Origin: CAVPDE01 sp964580575
GTDB taxonomy: Bacteria; Desulfobacterota; DSM-4660; Desulfatiglandales; HGW-15
NCBI GenBank assembly: GCA_964580575.1
Contig: CAZOLJ010000015.1
Coordinates: 5,107-69,106 of the forward strand
Direction: 5' to 3'
DNA length: 64,000 nt
A model generated the notes under the pieces. That model was not told the origin of the DNA. It saw nothing but the letters and a program-made list of their open reading frames with translations, and ran no database searches. A program made the position numbers and the translations under genes. Shown here piece after piece: positions 24,346 through 33,638 of this stretch. Every line of letters starts with the position of its first letter. Positions within the stretch are counted from its first letter, which is position 1.

Positions 24346-27149
24346 TTCTTCACCCCTCCCGGCTCGGCGAGCGAGGCGGGCGGAAAAAAGATCGTGAAGG
24401 CGGTCCCGCCGGACGCGTGGCAGTTCTCAATCCTGGAGCAATGAGGACATTGACTGATCCTGCCCGGGCACACGTCTGTGTCTTTGGCAAGGAATCGGCA
24501 CCTGGAGGAGACCATGTCCATCTTGAAGTTGTATCTCTCGGAAAAAATTCTCATGCGCAAAAGGTCTGCGCCTTTGCCGCCGGCATTGAAGTCGAAGGGC
24601 CTCTTGGAAGAATAGGCCATGGTATCCTGGGTTGTGAAGAATCCCTCGAAGATCCTTCTCTGGGCATCTTCCGTGATGCCGACCCCATAGTCCCTGACGA
24701 CGAGTTCCGCCCCCTCGGTTTTCTTCCTCACATGGATTTCGATTTTCCCTTCATCCGGTGTGTTCTCGATGGCATTCCTCACCAAACCGTCGATCACTTT
24801 ATTCAACACATCGGGGGGAAGAAAGATTGCGGGTGTCGGCTCAAAACGGGTGGTCAGGTCCAATTCCCTGTGAGCGAAGTGAGGCTTGAGCTGCTCGATC
24901 CTTTCCTTGACCTCCTGTTCCAGCTTGAGCTCTTTTGAAGCCGTTTCTTTCACAGTGAACAGGTCATCCACCCGCTTTCGGATCTTCTGGATCACGGCTT
25001 TCTCTCCGCACTCCTCAGCCAGGAGGGTCTCCAGTTCGTCGCCGCACTGCTCGATCATGGAGGTGAGAAGTCCCCGGGTCCTGTACTGCTTGTTCTCCAT
25101 GATGTCCTGCACCTGGTACTGGATGTCCACCACGCGATCGAGATTTCTCTGCAGCCTTTCGAGGGTGGGTTTCCAGGTCTCCTGGGGAAGGGCCGCGAGC
25201 CTGCGGGTCAGAATGTTGAGGGACCCGGACAGAATGGCCACGGGCGTTCGCAGTTCGTGCGACAAATGATTGATCACTTTGTCCTTGGCGCGGTTGAGGC
25301 TCGTCACTTCCCGGTAGGCGTTTTTCAGTTCATGGGAAAATCTCGCGTTTTCCAGGGAGAGCGCCACGGTTCCGGCGATCATGCTGAGCATCTCAATGTC
25401 CGTCTGGTCAAAGAGGCCCTCTTTCTTGTTGATGGCGCACAGAGCACCGATCATGCGATCGCTGCTCTTCAAGGGCACGAGGGCCAGGTTCCTGGTCTTG
25501 TACCCCAGCCTCCTGTCCCTCTCTTCGTGGAGCGATCGGTGCGTGGAGGTGTCGTTCACGATCATCGGTTCCCCTGTGCGGATCACCTCTCCGGCCACGA
25601 GCTCGTTCATGGAAAACCGGATCTCCCTGGCCCTTTTTTCGGTGTCCATGTCGTCGTAGGCAGCGCCGAGGATGAAGAGATCCCCTTTGATTTCGTCATG
25701 GAGGATCGTGAGGGAGCCTTCGGTGCCCAGAAGCGCTTTGACCTCGCTGTTGATGTAGTAGAGGAGATCCTGCAGGTCCGGGTACTCGGGCAGGGCCATG
25801 CTGATTCGGAGCATGGCTTCGTTGTTCCGGGCGATTCTTTTTTCCTGCGTCACATCCCGAAGGATCACCAGCTCGCCCTCCGGCTCGGCTTGGGACACGG
25901 AGAAGACCGCCGCTCGCAGAATGACATCGAGGATGCGGCCGTCCTTGGTCATCCGTTTGGTCTCTTCCCGGAGGATCACCTTGTTCTCAAAGAGCTGCTT
26001 GATCTCCCGGGTCGTTTCACGCTCCATGCCGGGTGGCACATAGGGAATCGTTCGACCTTCCAGTTCGTCCAGGCCCCAGCCGAAAACCTCTGAGAAGGCC
26101 GGGTTCAGATAAGAGACCTTCCCCTCCAGGGTGAACACCACGATCGGATAAGGAGCGAAATCAAGGAGCGTCCTGTACCTCTTTTCAGAATCCCTGAGAG
26201 CCTCCTCCGCTCGCCTCCGTTCGGTGACATCCTGTAATGTCTCGATGGCGCCTGTGATTTTCTTGTCGCCATCCATCAAGGGCGCTGCCGTGAAGAAAAG
26301 CCACTTTCCTCCGCTGCCCAGGTCCGGGAAGAAATCCTCCACTTCATAGGCTCCGTCTATGACGCGGGACTTCCTGCACCGGTCTCCATAGCACTGCCTC
26401 ATGTCTTCTTCGGAGGCTCCGTCCACAATGAAGTCGGCCATCACGGGCCTTTCTGAAGTGTAAAAAGCCATCCACTGAGCTCTCGCTCCTATGATCTGGC
26501 CGGCGCGGATTCCCGTCAGGTTCTCGAAAGCCCTGTTGCAATGGACCATGGTGTGGTCGGCGTTGATGACAAAGGTGGGGATGGAGGTTCCATGAACCAT
26601 TTGAGAGAGTCTCTTCTCGCTCTCCAGGAGAGCCGCTTCCATCTCTCTGTTTTCCGTGACGTCCTGCAGGGTTTCGATGGCGCCGATGAGGTTCGCTTCC
26701 GCATCCCGAAGGGGCGCCGCCGTAATGAACAGCCACTTCCCTTTTTCTCCCATCCTTGGGAAAAAGGCCTCGGCTTCGTAAGCTCCTTTGATGACTTTGG
26801 ACTTTCGACATTTCCTGCCGTAATACCAGACCATTTCTTCTTCAGGAGCCTGGTCCACAATGAAGTCGGCCATGTACGGCCGGGCCGAGGCGGCGGCATC
26901 CAACCACTCTTTGCTCCCGAGGATCTGATCGGCTGAAACTCCAATGAGGTTCTCAAACGCCTTGTTGCAGTAAGTGATGGTGTGATCCATGTTGATGACG
27001 AAGGTGGGTATAGGGCTTCCCTGGATCATTTGGGGCAAAAATCGCTCTTTTTCTCCAAGGGCCTGTTCTGCGACTCCGGCTTTGGCCGCCTCTTTTTCAA
27101 GCTCATGGATTCTCCTTTCCAGTTCCTCATAGGTCGGCTTGATGGCCAT
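24342..27149 (-). CDS. Triple-PAS-GAF sensor histidine kinase with cysteine-rich ATP-lid insert (copy 2)
   Basis: 935 residues from ATG 27149, supported by CGGAGG 9 bases upstream; a longer start at 27206 is less likely. It has a short coiled N-terminus (YEELERRIHELEKEA), three PAS domains (about 35-160, 175-300, 310-430), a GAF domain (450-600), the H-box NHLSHELRTPVAIL and N-box GLVRNAIENTPDEG. It is closely similar to copy 1, with an extra PAS, so the pair arose by tandem duplication. The same C-x9-C-x6-C-x2-C-x5-C insert precedes the G2 motif SGGTAF. Each PAS contains CRKS.V and a shared aromatic core, suggesting one sensed ligand type. Confidence 0.9.
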   Translation of the reverse strand: MAIKPTYEELERRIHELEKEAAKAGVAEQALGEKERFLPQMIQGSPIPTFVINMDHTITYCNKAFENLIGVSADQILGSKEWLDAAASARPYMADFIVDQAPEEEMVWYYGRKCRKSKVIKGAYEAEAFFPRMGEKGKWLFITAAPLRDAEANLIGAIETLQDVTENREMEAALLESEKRLSQMVHGTSIPTFVINADHTMVHCNRAFENLTGIRAGQIIGARAQWMAFYTSERPVMADFIVDGASEEDMRQCYGDRCRKSRVIDGAYEVEDFFPDLGSGGKWLFFTAAPLMDGDKKITGAIETLQDVTERRRAEEALRDSEKRYRTLLDFAPYPIVVFTLEGKVSYLNPAFSEVFGWGLDELEGRTIPYVPPGMERETTREIKQLFENKVILREETKRMTKDGRILDVILRAAVFSVSQAEPEGELVILRDVTQEKRIARNNEAMLRISMALPEYPDLQDLLYYINSEVKALLGTEGSLTILHDEIKGDLFILGAAYDDMDTEKRAREIRFSMNELVAGEVIRTGEPMIVNDTSTHRSLHEERDRRLGYKTRNLALVPLKSSDRMIGALCAINKKEGLFDQTDIEMLSMIAGTVALSLENARFSHELKNAYREVTSLNRAKDKVINHLSHELRTPVAILSGSLNILTRRLAALPQETWKPTLERLQRNLDRVVDIQYQVQDIMENKQYRTRGLLTSMIEQCGDELETLLAEECGEKAVIQKIRKRVDDLFTVKETASKELKLEQEVKERIEQLKPHFAHRELDLTTRFEPTPAIFLPPDVLNKVIDGLVRNAIENTPDEGKIEIHVRKKTEGAELVVRDYGVGITEDAQRRIFEGFFTTQDTMAYSSKRPFDFNAGGKGADLLRMRIFSERYNFKMDMVSSRCRFLAKDTDVCPGRISQCPHCSRIENCHASGGTAFTIFFPPASLAEPGGVKK

Positions 27150-27371
27150 GATGAAAAACCTCCGAGTCCAATGAATAAACCAAGTGCGGTAGGGCGTCAA
27201 AAACAACCATATTACAGGAGAATCGAAATCTCAATCCCCAATCAGCCGGAAACCTGGCATGGCATTAGCTACAGCCCTTCCTGCCTCAGAGGCGGACCGG
27301 ATTTCCCTGTTGAATCCCAAGCGGCACTTGGTGTTATAATTACTGTCAATGACTGAGCAGAGAGGACCACA

Positions 27372-27574
27372 TGATATCTGGAGAGACAGACAGGATGCTC
27401 ATTGGATTGGCGAAGATCGAGACGGGACTCTCCAGGGTCTATGAGAAGCTCTCCGGGAAAACCCGCCGGGGTCAAAGCCGACACCCGGAAGCACAAGATG
27501 GTCTTGATCGATTACGCAAGAGGCATCAAGGAGTTCTGCCGCCCCTGCTCCACCCTCAACTCTTATTGGGGTGA
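27372..27574 (+). pseudogene. Possible truncated gene start, unrecognised
   Basis: From ATG 27372 (inside ACATGATATCTGGAG) the frame reads MISGETDRMLIGLAKIETGL, an amphipathic helix resembling the start of a ferritin-like or rubrerythrin-like protein. After about 30 codons it becomes unlike protein (KTRRGQSRHPEAQD) and stops at 27574. A second frame from about 27480 reads KADTRKHKMVLIDYARGIKE and ends near 27572. A deletion or frameshift joining two pieces is plausible. Family assignment is weak. Confidence 0.3.
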
Positions 27575-27684
27575 AGGGTTGACAGATTGTTGGAATGCCC
27601 TTAAGCTGTCTAAACGATTTTTGCCATTCTGGGTTCACACCTAGAACCTGCGGAAATGGATTTTCACTCAGAAGGAGGTCAGCC

Positions 27685-28221
27685 ATGAAGGATGCGTTGA
27701 GGGTGGTTCTCGTCGTGCTGTTTGTCGTTTCGTTCTTCCCCGCAGCGGCATGGGCAGGCGCGGAAATGGGCCAGGTCCCGTCCAAAGTGGATTTGAAAGA
27801 TCCTTTGGGCGGCCGTCTTGACGGCAAACCCTGGAGCAGCGATGAACTCAAGGGGAAAGTCCATGTGCTCTTCTATGTGGACCCGGATGAAAAGGACACG
27901 AACAACGACGCGAGCGAAGCCATTGACAAGGAGAAGTTCCCGGCAGAGAAGTTTCAGTCCGTGGCGATCATCAATATGGCCGCGACCTTCATGCCCAATT
28001 TCCTGATTTCCTCCTCTGTCAAGGAAAAGCAGGAGAAGTACCCCAGGACCCTGTACTTGCGCGACTACAAGAAAGTGCTTGTTCAGGAATGGAAGCTGGC
28101 GGATGACAGCAGCGATATTCTTGCTTTCGACAAGTCAGGCAAGATCATCTTCCGAAAAGACGGCAAGCTGTCCCCGGAGGAGATTCAGAAACTCATCAAG
28201 GCGATCAAGGATAACCTGTAG
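27685..28221 (+). CDS. YtfJ-like periplasmic thioredoxin-fold protein
   Basis: 178 residues from ATG 27685, with GGAGG 8 bases upstream. A signal peptide covers residues 1-24 (VVLVVLFVVSFFPAAAWAGA). The mature part has the YtfJ pattern: LDGKPWSSDELKGKVHVLFY, VDPDEKDTNNDASEAI, and FDKSGKIIFRKDGKLSPEEI at the end. The fold is thioredoxin-like but no CxxC is present, so it is not a classic redox enzyme. Function unknown. A strong terminator follows immediately, so this is the end of its transcript. Confidence 0.8.
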   Translation: MKDALRVVLVVLFVVSFFPAAAWAGAEMGQVPSKVDLKDPLGGRLDGKPWSSDELKGKVHVLFYVDPDEKDTNNDASEAIDKEKFPAEKFQSVAIINMAATFMPNFLISSSVKEKQEKYPRTLYLRDYKKVLVQEWKLADDSSDILAFDKSGKIIFRKDGKLSPEEIQKLIKAIKDNL

Positions 28222-28225
28222 AGAA

Positions 28226-28264
28226 CGTGAAGGGCAGCCAAGGCTGTGCCCTTCACGGTTTTTA
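28226..28264 (+). terminator. Intrinsic terminator after the YtfJ-like gene
   Basis: Stem CGTGAAGGGCA (28226-28236), a 10-base loop, and its perfect complement (28247-28257), followed by GTTTTTA. It lies 5 bases past the stop codon. Confidence 0.9.
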
Positions 28265-28302
28265 TGCCTTCTCGGTTTGCCTGTGAATCCAGGCTCCCTG
28301 AA

Positions 28303-29175
28303 TCACTCCAGGATTTCTCCAGATAACTTCTGCAGTATCCGATACTCTATGCTGTCGAAGGAGTAAAAAGGCTTGACGGTTGTCAAGGCCTTATGCTCCA
28401 GGATCTGTCCGGTTTCGGTATCCAGCAGAGCGTACCCATGCAGGGAGAATCTGTATCTTCTCTCCTTTCTGGATGTGCAGACAAAGTCCTCTTCCATCAC
28501 GGCCACAATCACCTTGCGACCTTTGAAGGAGCCGAACCCTCTCGTCGCATAACCGATTTTTTCCTTTGGAGGAGAGCACTGTGGAGCGCCCCACAGGTTC
28601 TCATAAGCCTGGAGTGCGGCGCTCATATCCGTCTCTAAAAGAAGACTTCCCTCTTGGACCGGAGAGACGGGGAGCACCGCGGAAAAGCTCCTGAACTGTG
28701 ACCCGACCAGGACCCTGATCTGCTCAAAGAGGCGCTTTTCTTCCGGGGAACTGACTTTCATCCCGACGGGTGCGATTTCAAAGTCTTTGGTGGCCCCCTG
28801 CTTGTCCCTGCGAGCCCTGAATTCCATAAGTGGAGAATTGCCGGTGCTGATCTTTTCCTCCCCCATCACGGCGTTTTCAAGGCTAAATCCCCATAAAAGG
28901 GAGTCTCCCGCAGCCGATACCCTGAGCCGGCCGTAAAGCTCTCCGGAGAAAAATTCATCCTTGTCTCTTACGTTGGTGTGGATTCCGAGTTGGGCGGACA
29001 GCTTCACCGCCACAGGCCGATATTCGAGAGGAACAGGCGTTTGGATCGATGAAAAGCGGCCTTCGTACATGGGCAAGGTCTTGCTCGAAAGCTCTTCCTG
29101 CATGGGCGGGATCGTCTCTGCACAGGCGCTAATAAACAAAAAAGCAACGATGATGCAGTATGTTCTGGCGATCAT
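28303..29175 (-). CDS. Predicted lipoprotein of unknown function
   Basis: 290 residues with a lipoprotein signal: MIARTYCIIVAFLFISAC, cysteine at residue 18. The mature protein is beta-rich. A LLWGFSLENAVMGEEKIST stretch lies near residue 95 and YRFSLHGYALLDTETGQILE near 255. No enzyme motif or repeat is recognised. It is predicted to be anchored in the outer or inner membrane by its lipid. It runs just downstream of the CBS-domain gene on the same strand (22-base gap), so the two may be co-transcribed, although nothing links their roles. Confidence 0.7.
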   Translation of the reverse strand: MIARTYCIIVAFLFISACAETIPPMQEELSSKTLPMYEGRFSSIQTPVPLEYRPVAVKLSAQLGIHTNVRDKDEFFSGELYGRLRVSAAGDSLLWGFSLENAVMGEEKISTGNSPLMEFRARRDKQGATKDFEIAPVGMKVSSPEEKRLFEQIRVLVGSQFRSFSAVLPVSPVQEGSLLLETDMSAALQAYENLWGAPQCSPPKEKIGYATRGFGSFKGRKVIVAVMEEDFVCTSRKERRYRFSLHGYALLDTETGQILEHKALTTVKPFYSFDSIEYRILQKLSGEILE

Positions 29176-29197
29176 AGGTTGTACCGATGGGGTTATC

Positions 29198-29659
29198 TCA
29201 TTTGGGTTCAGCGCTCGACATCAGGGTCCTCAAGACATCCTCTTTCCCGATAATCCCTACAAGCTTTTTCCCTTCCACCACAGGAAGGGTGTGGAAATTC
29301 TTGTCCACCATGAGAGTCGCTATCTCCTCGATGCTGGTTTCAGTCTGAACCGTGACCGGGTAAGGAGTCATAGAGTCAGCGACCGTGGTGGCTGCGATCT
29401 TCTGAAAAGCTTTTTCGAAGTGCTTGGCCGATCGCAAAGGAATAAAACCATCCAGGAGAGTGAATAGGGAGGGGATGGGGAGTTCCTTCTGCTGGGCAAT
29501 CAAGTCACTCTGGCAAAGGATCCCCACAAGCCGTCCTGAGTCCACGACCGGAACCCCATTGATCCCTTTTTCAAGAAGGATTTCTGCCGCTTTTGTGATT
29601 TCCGTCTTCGGGGACACGGTAATGAGCTCTTTCGTCATGATGTCCTTGGCCTTGATCAT
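29198..29659 (-). CDS. Two-CBS-domain protein
   Basis: 153 residues made almost entirely of a CBS pair. CBS1 (residues 1-60): KAKDIMTKELITVSPKTEIT, KGINGVPVVDSGRLVGILCQ. CBS2 (90-150): VADSMTPYPVTVQTETSIEE, FHTLPVVEGKKLVGIIGKED. Stand-alone CBS pairs bind adenine nucleotides and often act as energy sensors for partner proteins. No partner is evident here. The ATG lies close to GGAGTTGGAGAA. Confidence 0.9.
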   Translation of the reverse strand: MIKAKDIMTKELITVSPKTEITKAAEILLEKGINGVPVVDSGRLVGILCQSDLIAQQKELPIPSLFTLLDGFIPLRSAKHFEKAFQKIAATTVADSMTPYPVTVQTETSIEEIATLMVDKNFHTLPVVEGKKLVGIIGKEDVLRTLMSSAEPK

Positions 29660-30121
29660 TTCTCCAACTCCCTGCGCCGGAGCGCGAAAGAAATGAAGCT
29701 CTCCGCAGCAAACTGCGGGGTATCAGAGCGGAATTGCGCCGAAGCCAACCCGCCTTCGCTCTTAGAGCTACGGCGCGGTTCACCTCGCCATTTTATCGGG
29801 CCGAAGCCTTGGCGAAGGCCGATCATCCCTGAATCAAGCTACAAGGTATTCCGGCGAAGGCGAATAAAAGGGGCTCCACCATAGCTTTATTAATCGTCTC
29901 GGAATAGTATTGACTATGCGCTCCCCCTCACCCTGCCCTCTCCCCCAGGCTTGGGGGAGAGGGCAGGGTGAGGGGGCGTCGCGATGTAAAGACAATTGTG
30001 GGACCATTAATAAAAGACATTATGCGACAAAAGTCGGAATTTCACAAGACTTGATTAGCGCTCATGCCCCTGATACAAAAGGAAAAGGGCAGGGCGGACC
30101 GGAACGCCGTGGAGGAGGTTG
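29660..30121. other. 460-base gene-free region with repeats
   Basis: Left half (29700-29880) is a degraded mosaic of short GC palindromes rich in CGAAGG and GGCGAAGG units, resembling decayed intergenic repeats. A perfect long palindrome occupies 29923-29976. No RNA gene or convincing reading frame is seen. The last 100 bases lead into the patatin gene. Confidence 0.5.
29923..29976. repeat. Perfect 25-base-arm palindrome (CCCTCACCC-type)
   Basis: Arms CCCCCTCACCCTGCCCTCTC-type of 25 bases (29923-29947 and 29952-29976) around a GGCT loop, with no mismatch. A shorter, diverged relative is at 36727-36781. In RNA this would be an extremely stable hairpin. The perfection of the arms suggests recent insertion or active maintenance. 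Confidence 0.85.
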
Positions 30122-30952
30122 ATGGCTAAGATCGGAATCGCTCTTGGCGGAGGCGGAGCCAAAGGATTGGCCCATATTCCCATTCTTGAAGTGTTTGAGG
30201 AATTGGGGATCCGACCGGTGTGTGTGGCGGGCACCAGTATCGGTGCCATTCTCGGGGTGCTTTACTGCTCAGGCATCCCGCCGAGCCAAACCCGTCGCGA
30301 ACTGACGGAGGCCAGCCTTTCCGGGGAGGAGAGGTTGAGAGATCTCTTGGGCAAGCGTGAGATTCTCAAATGGCTCGACTTCGCTCGGTTTCAATTCGAT
30401 GGAAGCGCGTTGTTGAGAAGTGACAGGGTCATGGACATCCTCTTCAGGGATCTGGAACCCCGCCGATTCGAGGACCTTCACACGCCCTTGAAGGTCGTTG
30501 CCACGGATTTCTGGGCGCGTGAACCCGTTGTCCTGGATCGGGGTGAACTCATCCCTGCGCTGAAAGCCTCCATGGCTGTGCCCGGGGTTTTCCCACCTGT
30601 GGAGATCGAGGGTCGTTTGTTGGTCGACGGCGGCATGGTCAATCCCATCCCTTATGATCTGCTGCCTCAGCAGTGTGACATCACCATCGCCGTTGATGTA
30701 GCCGGAAGGCGGACGTCTTCTTCGGACGCGACCCCCTCCATGGCAGACCTCGTTTTCAATGCTTTCCAGATCGCCGCGCGGAGCATCGTGCAGGAGAAAT
30801 TGTGCCGCGTGAAGCCGGACATCTATGTTGAGCCGGACATTGAGGACATCCGGCTCCTTGAATTTTACAAAGCGGCACAGGTGTTTCGTCAGGCTCAGCC
30901 TGCGAAAGAGCAGTTCAAGCGCGAACTGGAATTGAAGTTGGCGAGGTTTTGA
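30122..30952 (+). CDS. Patatin-like phospholipase (RssA type)
   Basis: 276 residues from ATG 30122, preceded by GGAGGAGG. Oxyanion motif GGGGAKGLAHIP at residues 9-20, nucleophile motif GTSIGA (GxSxG) near 39, and catalytic aspartate in VDGGMVNPIPYDLLP near 177, all in place. Cytoplasmic patatins of this class hydrolyse acyl lipids; the physiological substrate is unknown. The stop is followed 2 bases later by the DNA polymerase start, so the two genes form an unusual pair. Confidence 0.9.
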   Translation: MAKIGIALGGGGAKGLAHIPILEVFEELGIRPVCVAGTSIGAILGVLYCSGIPPSQTRRELTEASLSGEERLRDLLGKREILKWLDFARFQFDGSALLRSDRVMDILFRDLEPRRFEDLHTPLKVVATDFWAREPVVLDRGELIPALKASMAVPGVFPPVEIEGRLLVDGGMVNPIPYDLLPQQCDITIAVDVAGRRTSSSDATPSMADLVFNAFQIAARSIVQEKLCRVKPDIYVEPDIEDIRLLEFYKAAQVFRQAQPAKEQFKRELELKLARF

Positions 30953-30954
30953 CG

Positions 30955-33237
30955 ATGAAGCCCTTGGCTTTGGAAGAGAGTGAGGTTCTTTTCGGGTCGG
31001 ATCCCCTTCAGGGGATCGTGGCGGTTGAACCTTCAGGGGACAAGACTATGCGCCTTTTTCTGAGGCACGGGAAAAAACGGGTCGCCCAGGAGGAGCCGTT
31101 CGTCTCCTTCATCCTGGTGGAGGATGAAAAGCTCATGAAGGGTTTCAAGAGCCCCTACAGGGCCGAACATCTCTCTGCAGCCAACGAATACAGGGTTCTC
31201 GCGCTCTTCGAGGGCTGGGAGGCGTGTCAGAAGGCGAGAGACCATCTTCAGAAACGAACCGGGGAGAGTGCCTCATCGCCTCAAGCGCCCTACCTCTATG
31301 TTGCCGATCCGGTCCACCAGTTTCTGCTTCTCACCGGCAAAACGCTTTTCAAAGGGCTTGCTTTCAAAGACCTTCACCGGATGGCTCTCGATATTGAAAC
31401 CGCCTGCGCTCCCGGATTTGAATTCTCCAACCCGGAAAGAGAGGAGGACAGGATTCTCTCCATCGCTCTGATGGACAATCAGGGCTATTGCGAAGTGATC
31501 TTCGGAAAGGACATGGAAGAGAAGAAAATGCTTGCCTCCCTTGGCGAGAGGATCACCCGGCTCGACCCGGACGTGATCGAGGGACACAACCTCTTCAACT
31601 TCGATCTCGAGTACCTCAGGGCAAGGGCGAAGCGGCACGGGGTCCCTTTGGCGTGGGGCAGGGACGGGAGTTCCCCGCGTATCCGGCGGTCCCGGTTCAC
31701 GGTGGCGGAGAGAATTATCGATTTCACACGCATGGACATTTTCGGCAGGCACGTGGTGGACACTCTGTTTTTGCTCCAGTACTACGATGTCACGGCGCGG
31801 GAAATGGAAAGCTATGGTCTCAAAGCGGCCGCTCAACACTTCGGCCTGGCAGAGGAAGGCCGCACCTACATCGAAGGGAAGGACATCCAGTGGTTCTTCG
31901 ACCATGACCCGGAGTCGCTCAAAAAATACAACCTCGAAGACGCGAAGGAGACCCTCGCCCTGTCGGAATTGCTGGGGTATCCCTTTTTCCTGCAAGCCAG
32001 GATCTTCCCTTACTCCTACCAGAACATTTTTGTCCGCGGAAACGCCACCAAGATCGATGCCCTTTTCCTTAGAGAGTACTTGAAGCAGCGTGCTTCCGTC
32101 CCTAGGCCCAAAGGCGGCGGGGAGTTTGAAGGAGGCTACACCGATGTGTTTGTGACGGGGGTAGTGCATCATGTGGTCCACTGCGATGTGGCTTCCCTCT
32201 ATCCCTCGATTATGCTTGCCTACGGCCTCAAGCCTGCGGGCGATACCCTCAATGTCTTTCTTCCCCTGCTTCGTGATTTGAGAGAGTTCCGCCTTGAAGC
32301 AAAGAGTCGGGCCAAGGAGGCTGAAGCCCCCCATGAACACGACTACTACGAGGCGCTGCAGCAGACCTTCAAGATCCTGATCAATTCCTTTTACGGCTAC
32401 CTCGGCACGGAGCTTCATCATTTCGCGGACCAGGAGCTGGCCGCTGAGGTGACCCGCAAGGGGAGGGAGATTATTCACAACATGATCGAGTGGCTCAGAA
32501 AAGAAGGCGCAACTCCCGTGGAGATCGACACAGACGGCATTTACTTCCTCCCACCGGAGCGCGTGAAAACGGAAAAGCAGGAGAAGGAACTGGTGGCACG
32601 CCTCAACGAGAGCCTGGCAGAAGGAATTGAAGTCAGCATGGACGGGCGGTACAAGGCCATGTTCTCCTACAAGAGGAAGAATTATGCCCTTCTCGACGAG
32701 AAGGGCGGCCTGATGATCAAAGGGAGCGCTCTTCGATCAAGGGGGATGGAGAAATACCTCAGGGAATTCCTCTCGGAAATGATTCGTTTGCTCCTGGAAG
32801 GCAGGGCAGGGGAGATCGAGGGGTTGCTGAAAAAGGCCATGGCCAGGCTCGAACACCATCAGTTCCCCATTTCCGAGTTAGCGAAAACAGAGGCCCTCAG
32901 TGAGTCGCCGGTCATTTACAAAGAGAAAGTGAAGCAGGGAAAACGAAACCCCGCAGCACTCTATGAACTGGCCCTTGCCTCGGGACGTTCGTACCGGGCC
33001 GGCGACCAGCTTTCCTATTACGTGACAGGGGAGACCAAGAAAGTGAAGGTCTACGAAAACAGCAAGCTGGCTTCCCAATATAATCCTGCGAGCCCCGATG
33101 AAAACGTTTCCTACTACCAGGACAAGCTGCTCGCTTTCATCGAGAAGTTCAAGGAGTTCCTGCCCAAGGGGGAAACGTCGTTAACCAAGGAACCCAAGAA
33201 AGCGAAGAAGCCCCGCACTAAAGCCCAGGGCACGTGA
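30955..33237 (+). CDS. Family B DNA polymerase
   Basis: 760 residues from ATG 30955. The proofreading exonuclease motifs are intact: ExoI MALDIETACAPG near residue 144, ExoII EGHNLFNFDLEYL near 212, ExoIII KYNLEDAKET near 322. Polymerase motif A is DVASLYPSIMLAYG near 410, motif B KILINSFYGYLG near 470, and motif C IDTDGIYF near 522. It is shorter than E. coli Pol II and probably acts in repair or lesion bypass rather than replication. The C-terminus is a lysine-rich tail. Adjacent to and likely co-transcribed with the patatin gene. Confidence 0.92.
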   Translation: MKPLALEESEVLFGSDPLQGIVAVEPSGDKTMRLFLRHGKKRVAQEEPFVSFILVEDEKLMKGFKSPYRAEHLSAANEYRVLALFEGWEACQKARDHLQKRTGESASSPQAPYLYVADPVHQFLLLTGKTLFKGLAFKDLHRMALDIETACAPGFEFSNPEREEDRILSIALMDNQGYCEVIFGKDMEEKKMLASLGERITRLDPDVIEGHNLFNFDLEYLRARAKRHGVPLAWGRDGSSPRIRRSRFTVAERIIDFTRMDIFGRHVVDTLFLLQYYDVTAREMESYGLKAAAQHFGLAEEGRTYIEGKDIQWFFDHDPESLKKYNLEDAKETLALSELLGYPFFLQARIFPYSYQNIFVRGNATKIDALFLREYLKQRASVPRPKGGGEFEGGYTDVFVTGVVHHVVHCDVASLYPSIMLAYGLKPAGDTLNVFLPLLRDLREFRLEAKSRAKEAEAPHEHDYYEALQQTFKILINSFYGYLGTELHHFADQELAAEVTRKGREIIHNMIEWLRKEGATPVEIDTDGIYFLPPERVKTEKQEKELVARLNESLAEGIEVSMDGRYKAMFSYKRKNYALLDEKGGLMIKGSALRSRGMEKYLREFLSEMIRLLLEGRAGEIEGLLKKAMARLEHHQFPISELAKTEALSESPVIYKEKVKQGKRNPAALYELALASGRSYRAGDQLSYYVTGETKKVKVYENSKLASQYNPASPDENVSYYQDKLLAFIEKFKEFLPKGETSLTKEPKKAKKPRTKAQGT

Positions 33238-33374
33238 GGGGCAAGGAGGAACGCCAGTATCACTTTGGCTTTTGTCGACTTGGCCAATCTCTCCATGGGC
33301 AGGACCCTGAATAGCGCTTCTCCAAGATCCTTGTGCCCGTGCAGCGAGCTGCTTAAGGTCGCCACCCGCCGTGC

Positions 33375-33638
33375 TCATTCCCCCAGATAATCGATAAGGA
33401 GGATCCAGAGCCTCTCCCACCCTTCCCTGTCGACAACCGGCATGAAAAGCCCCGTTTGAAAGGAATAATCGCCGCAGAAGCTCGCAATCTCAGGGTGTTT
33501 CCTCTTCACGTCCTCCCAGATCACGCCGGCACGCTCCGAGTGAGTCAAAGCTCCAATGGCGTCGAGCACAGACACCTTCCCATCAGGGGTGAATCTCACG
33601 GGATCGCCGTCAAAATTCACAACAAGATTTTGCTCCAT
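33375..33638 (-). CDS. Small conserved-looking protein of unknown function
   Basis: 87 residues from ATG 33638, with AAGGAG about 10 bases upstream. An earlier in-frame start at 33671 adds 11 residues without support. The sequence (FTPDGKVSVLDAIGALTHSE, then VIWEDVKRKHPEIASFCGDY) looks like a genuine small globular protein with a conserved GDYSF segment, but I do not recognise the family. It is convergent with the DNA polymerase, ending about 140 bases from it. Confidence 0.55.
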   Translation of the reverse strand: MEQNLVVNFDGDPVRFTPDGKVSVLDAIGALTHSERAGVIWEDVKRKHPEIASFCGDYSFQTGLFMPVVDREGWERLWILLIDYLGE

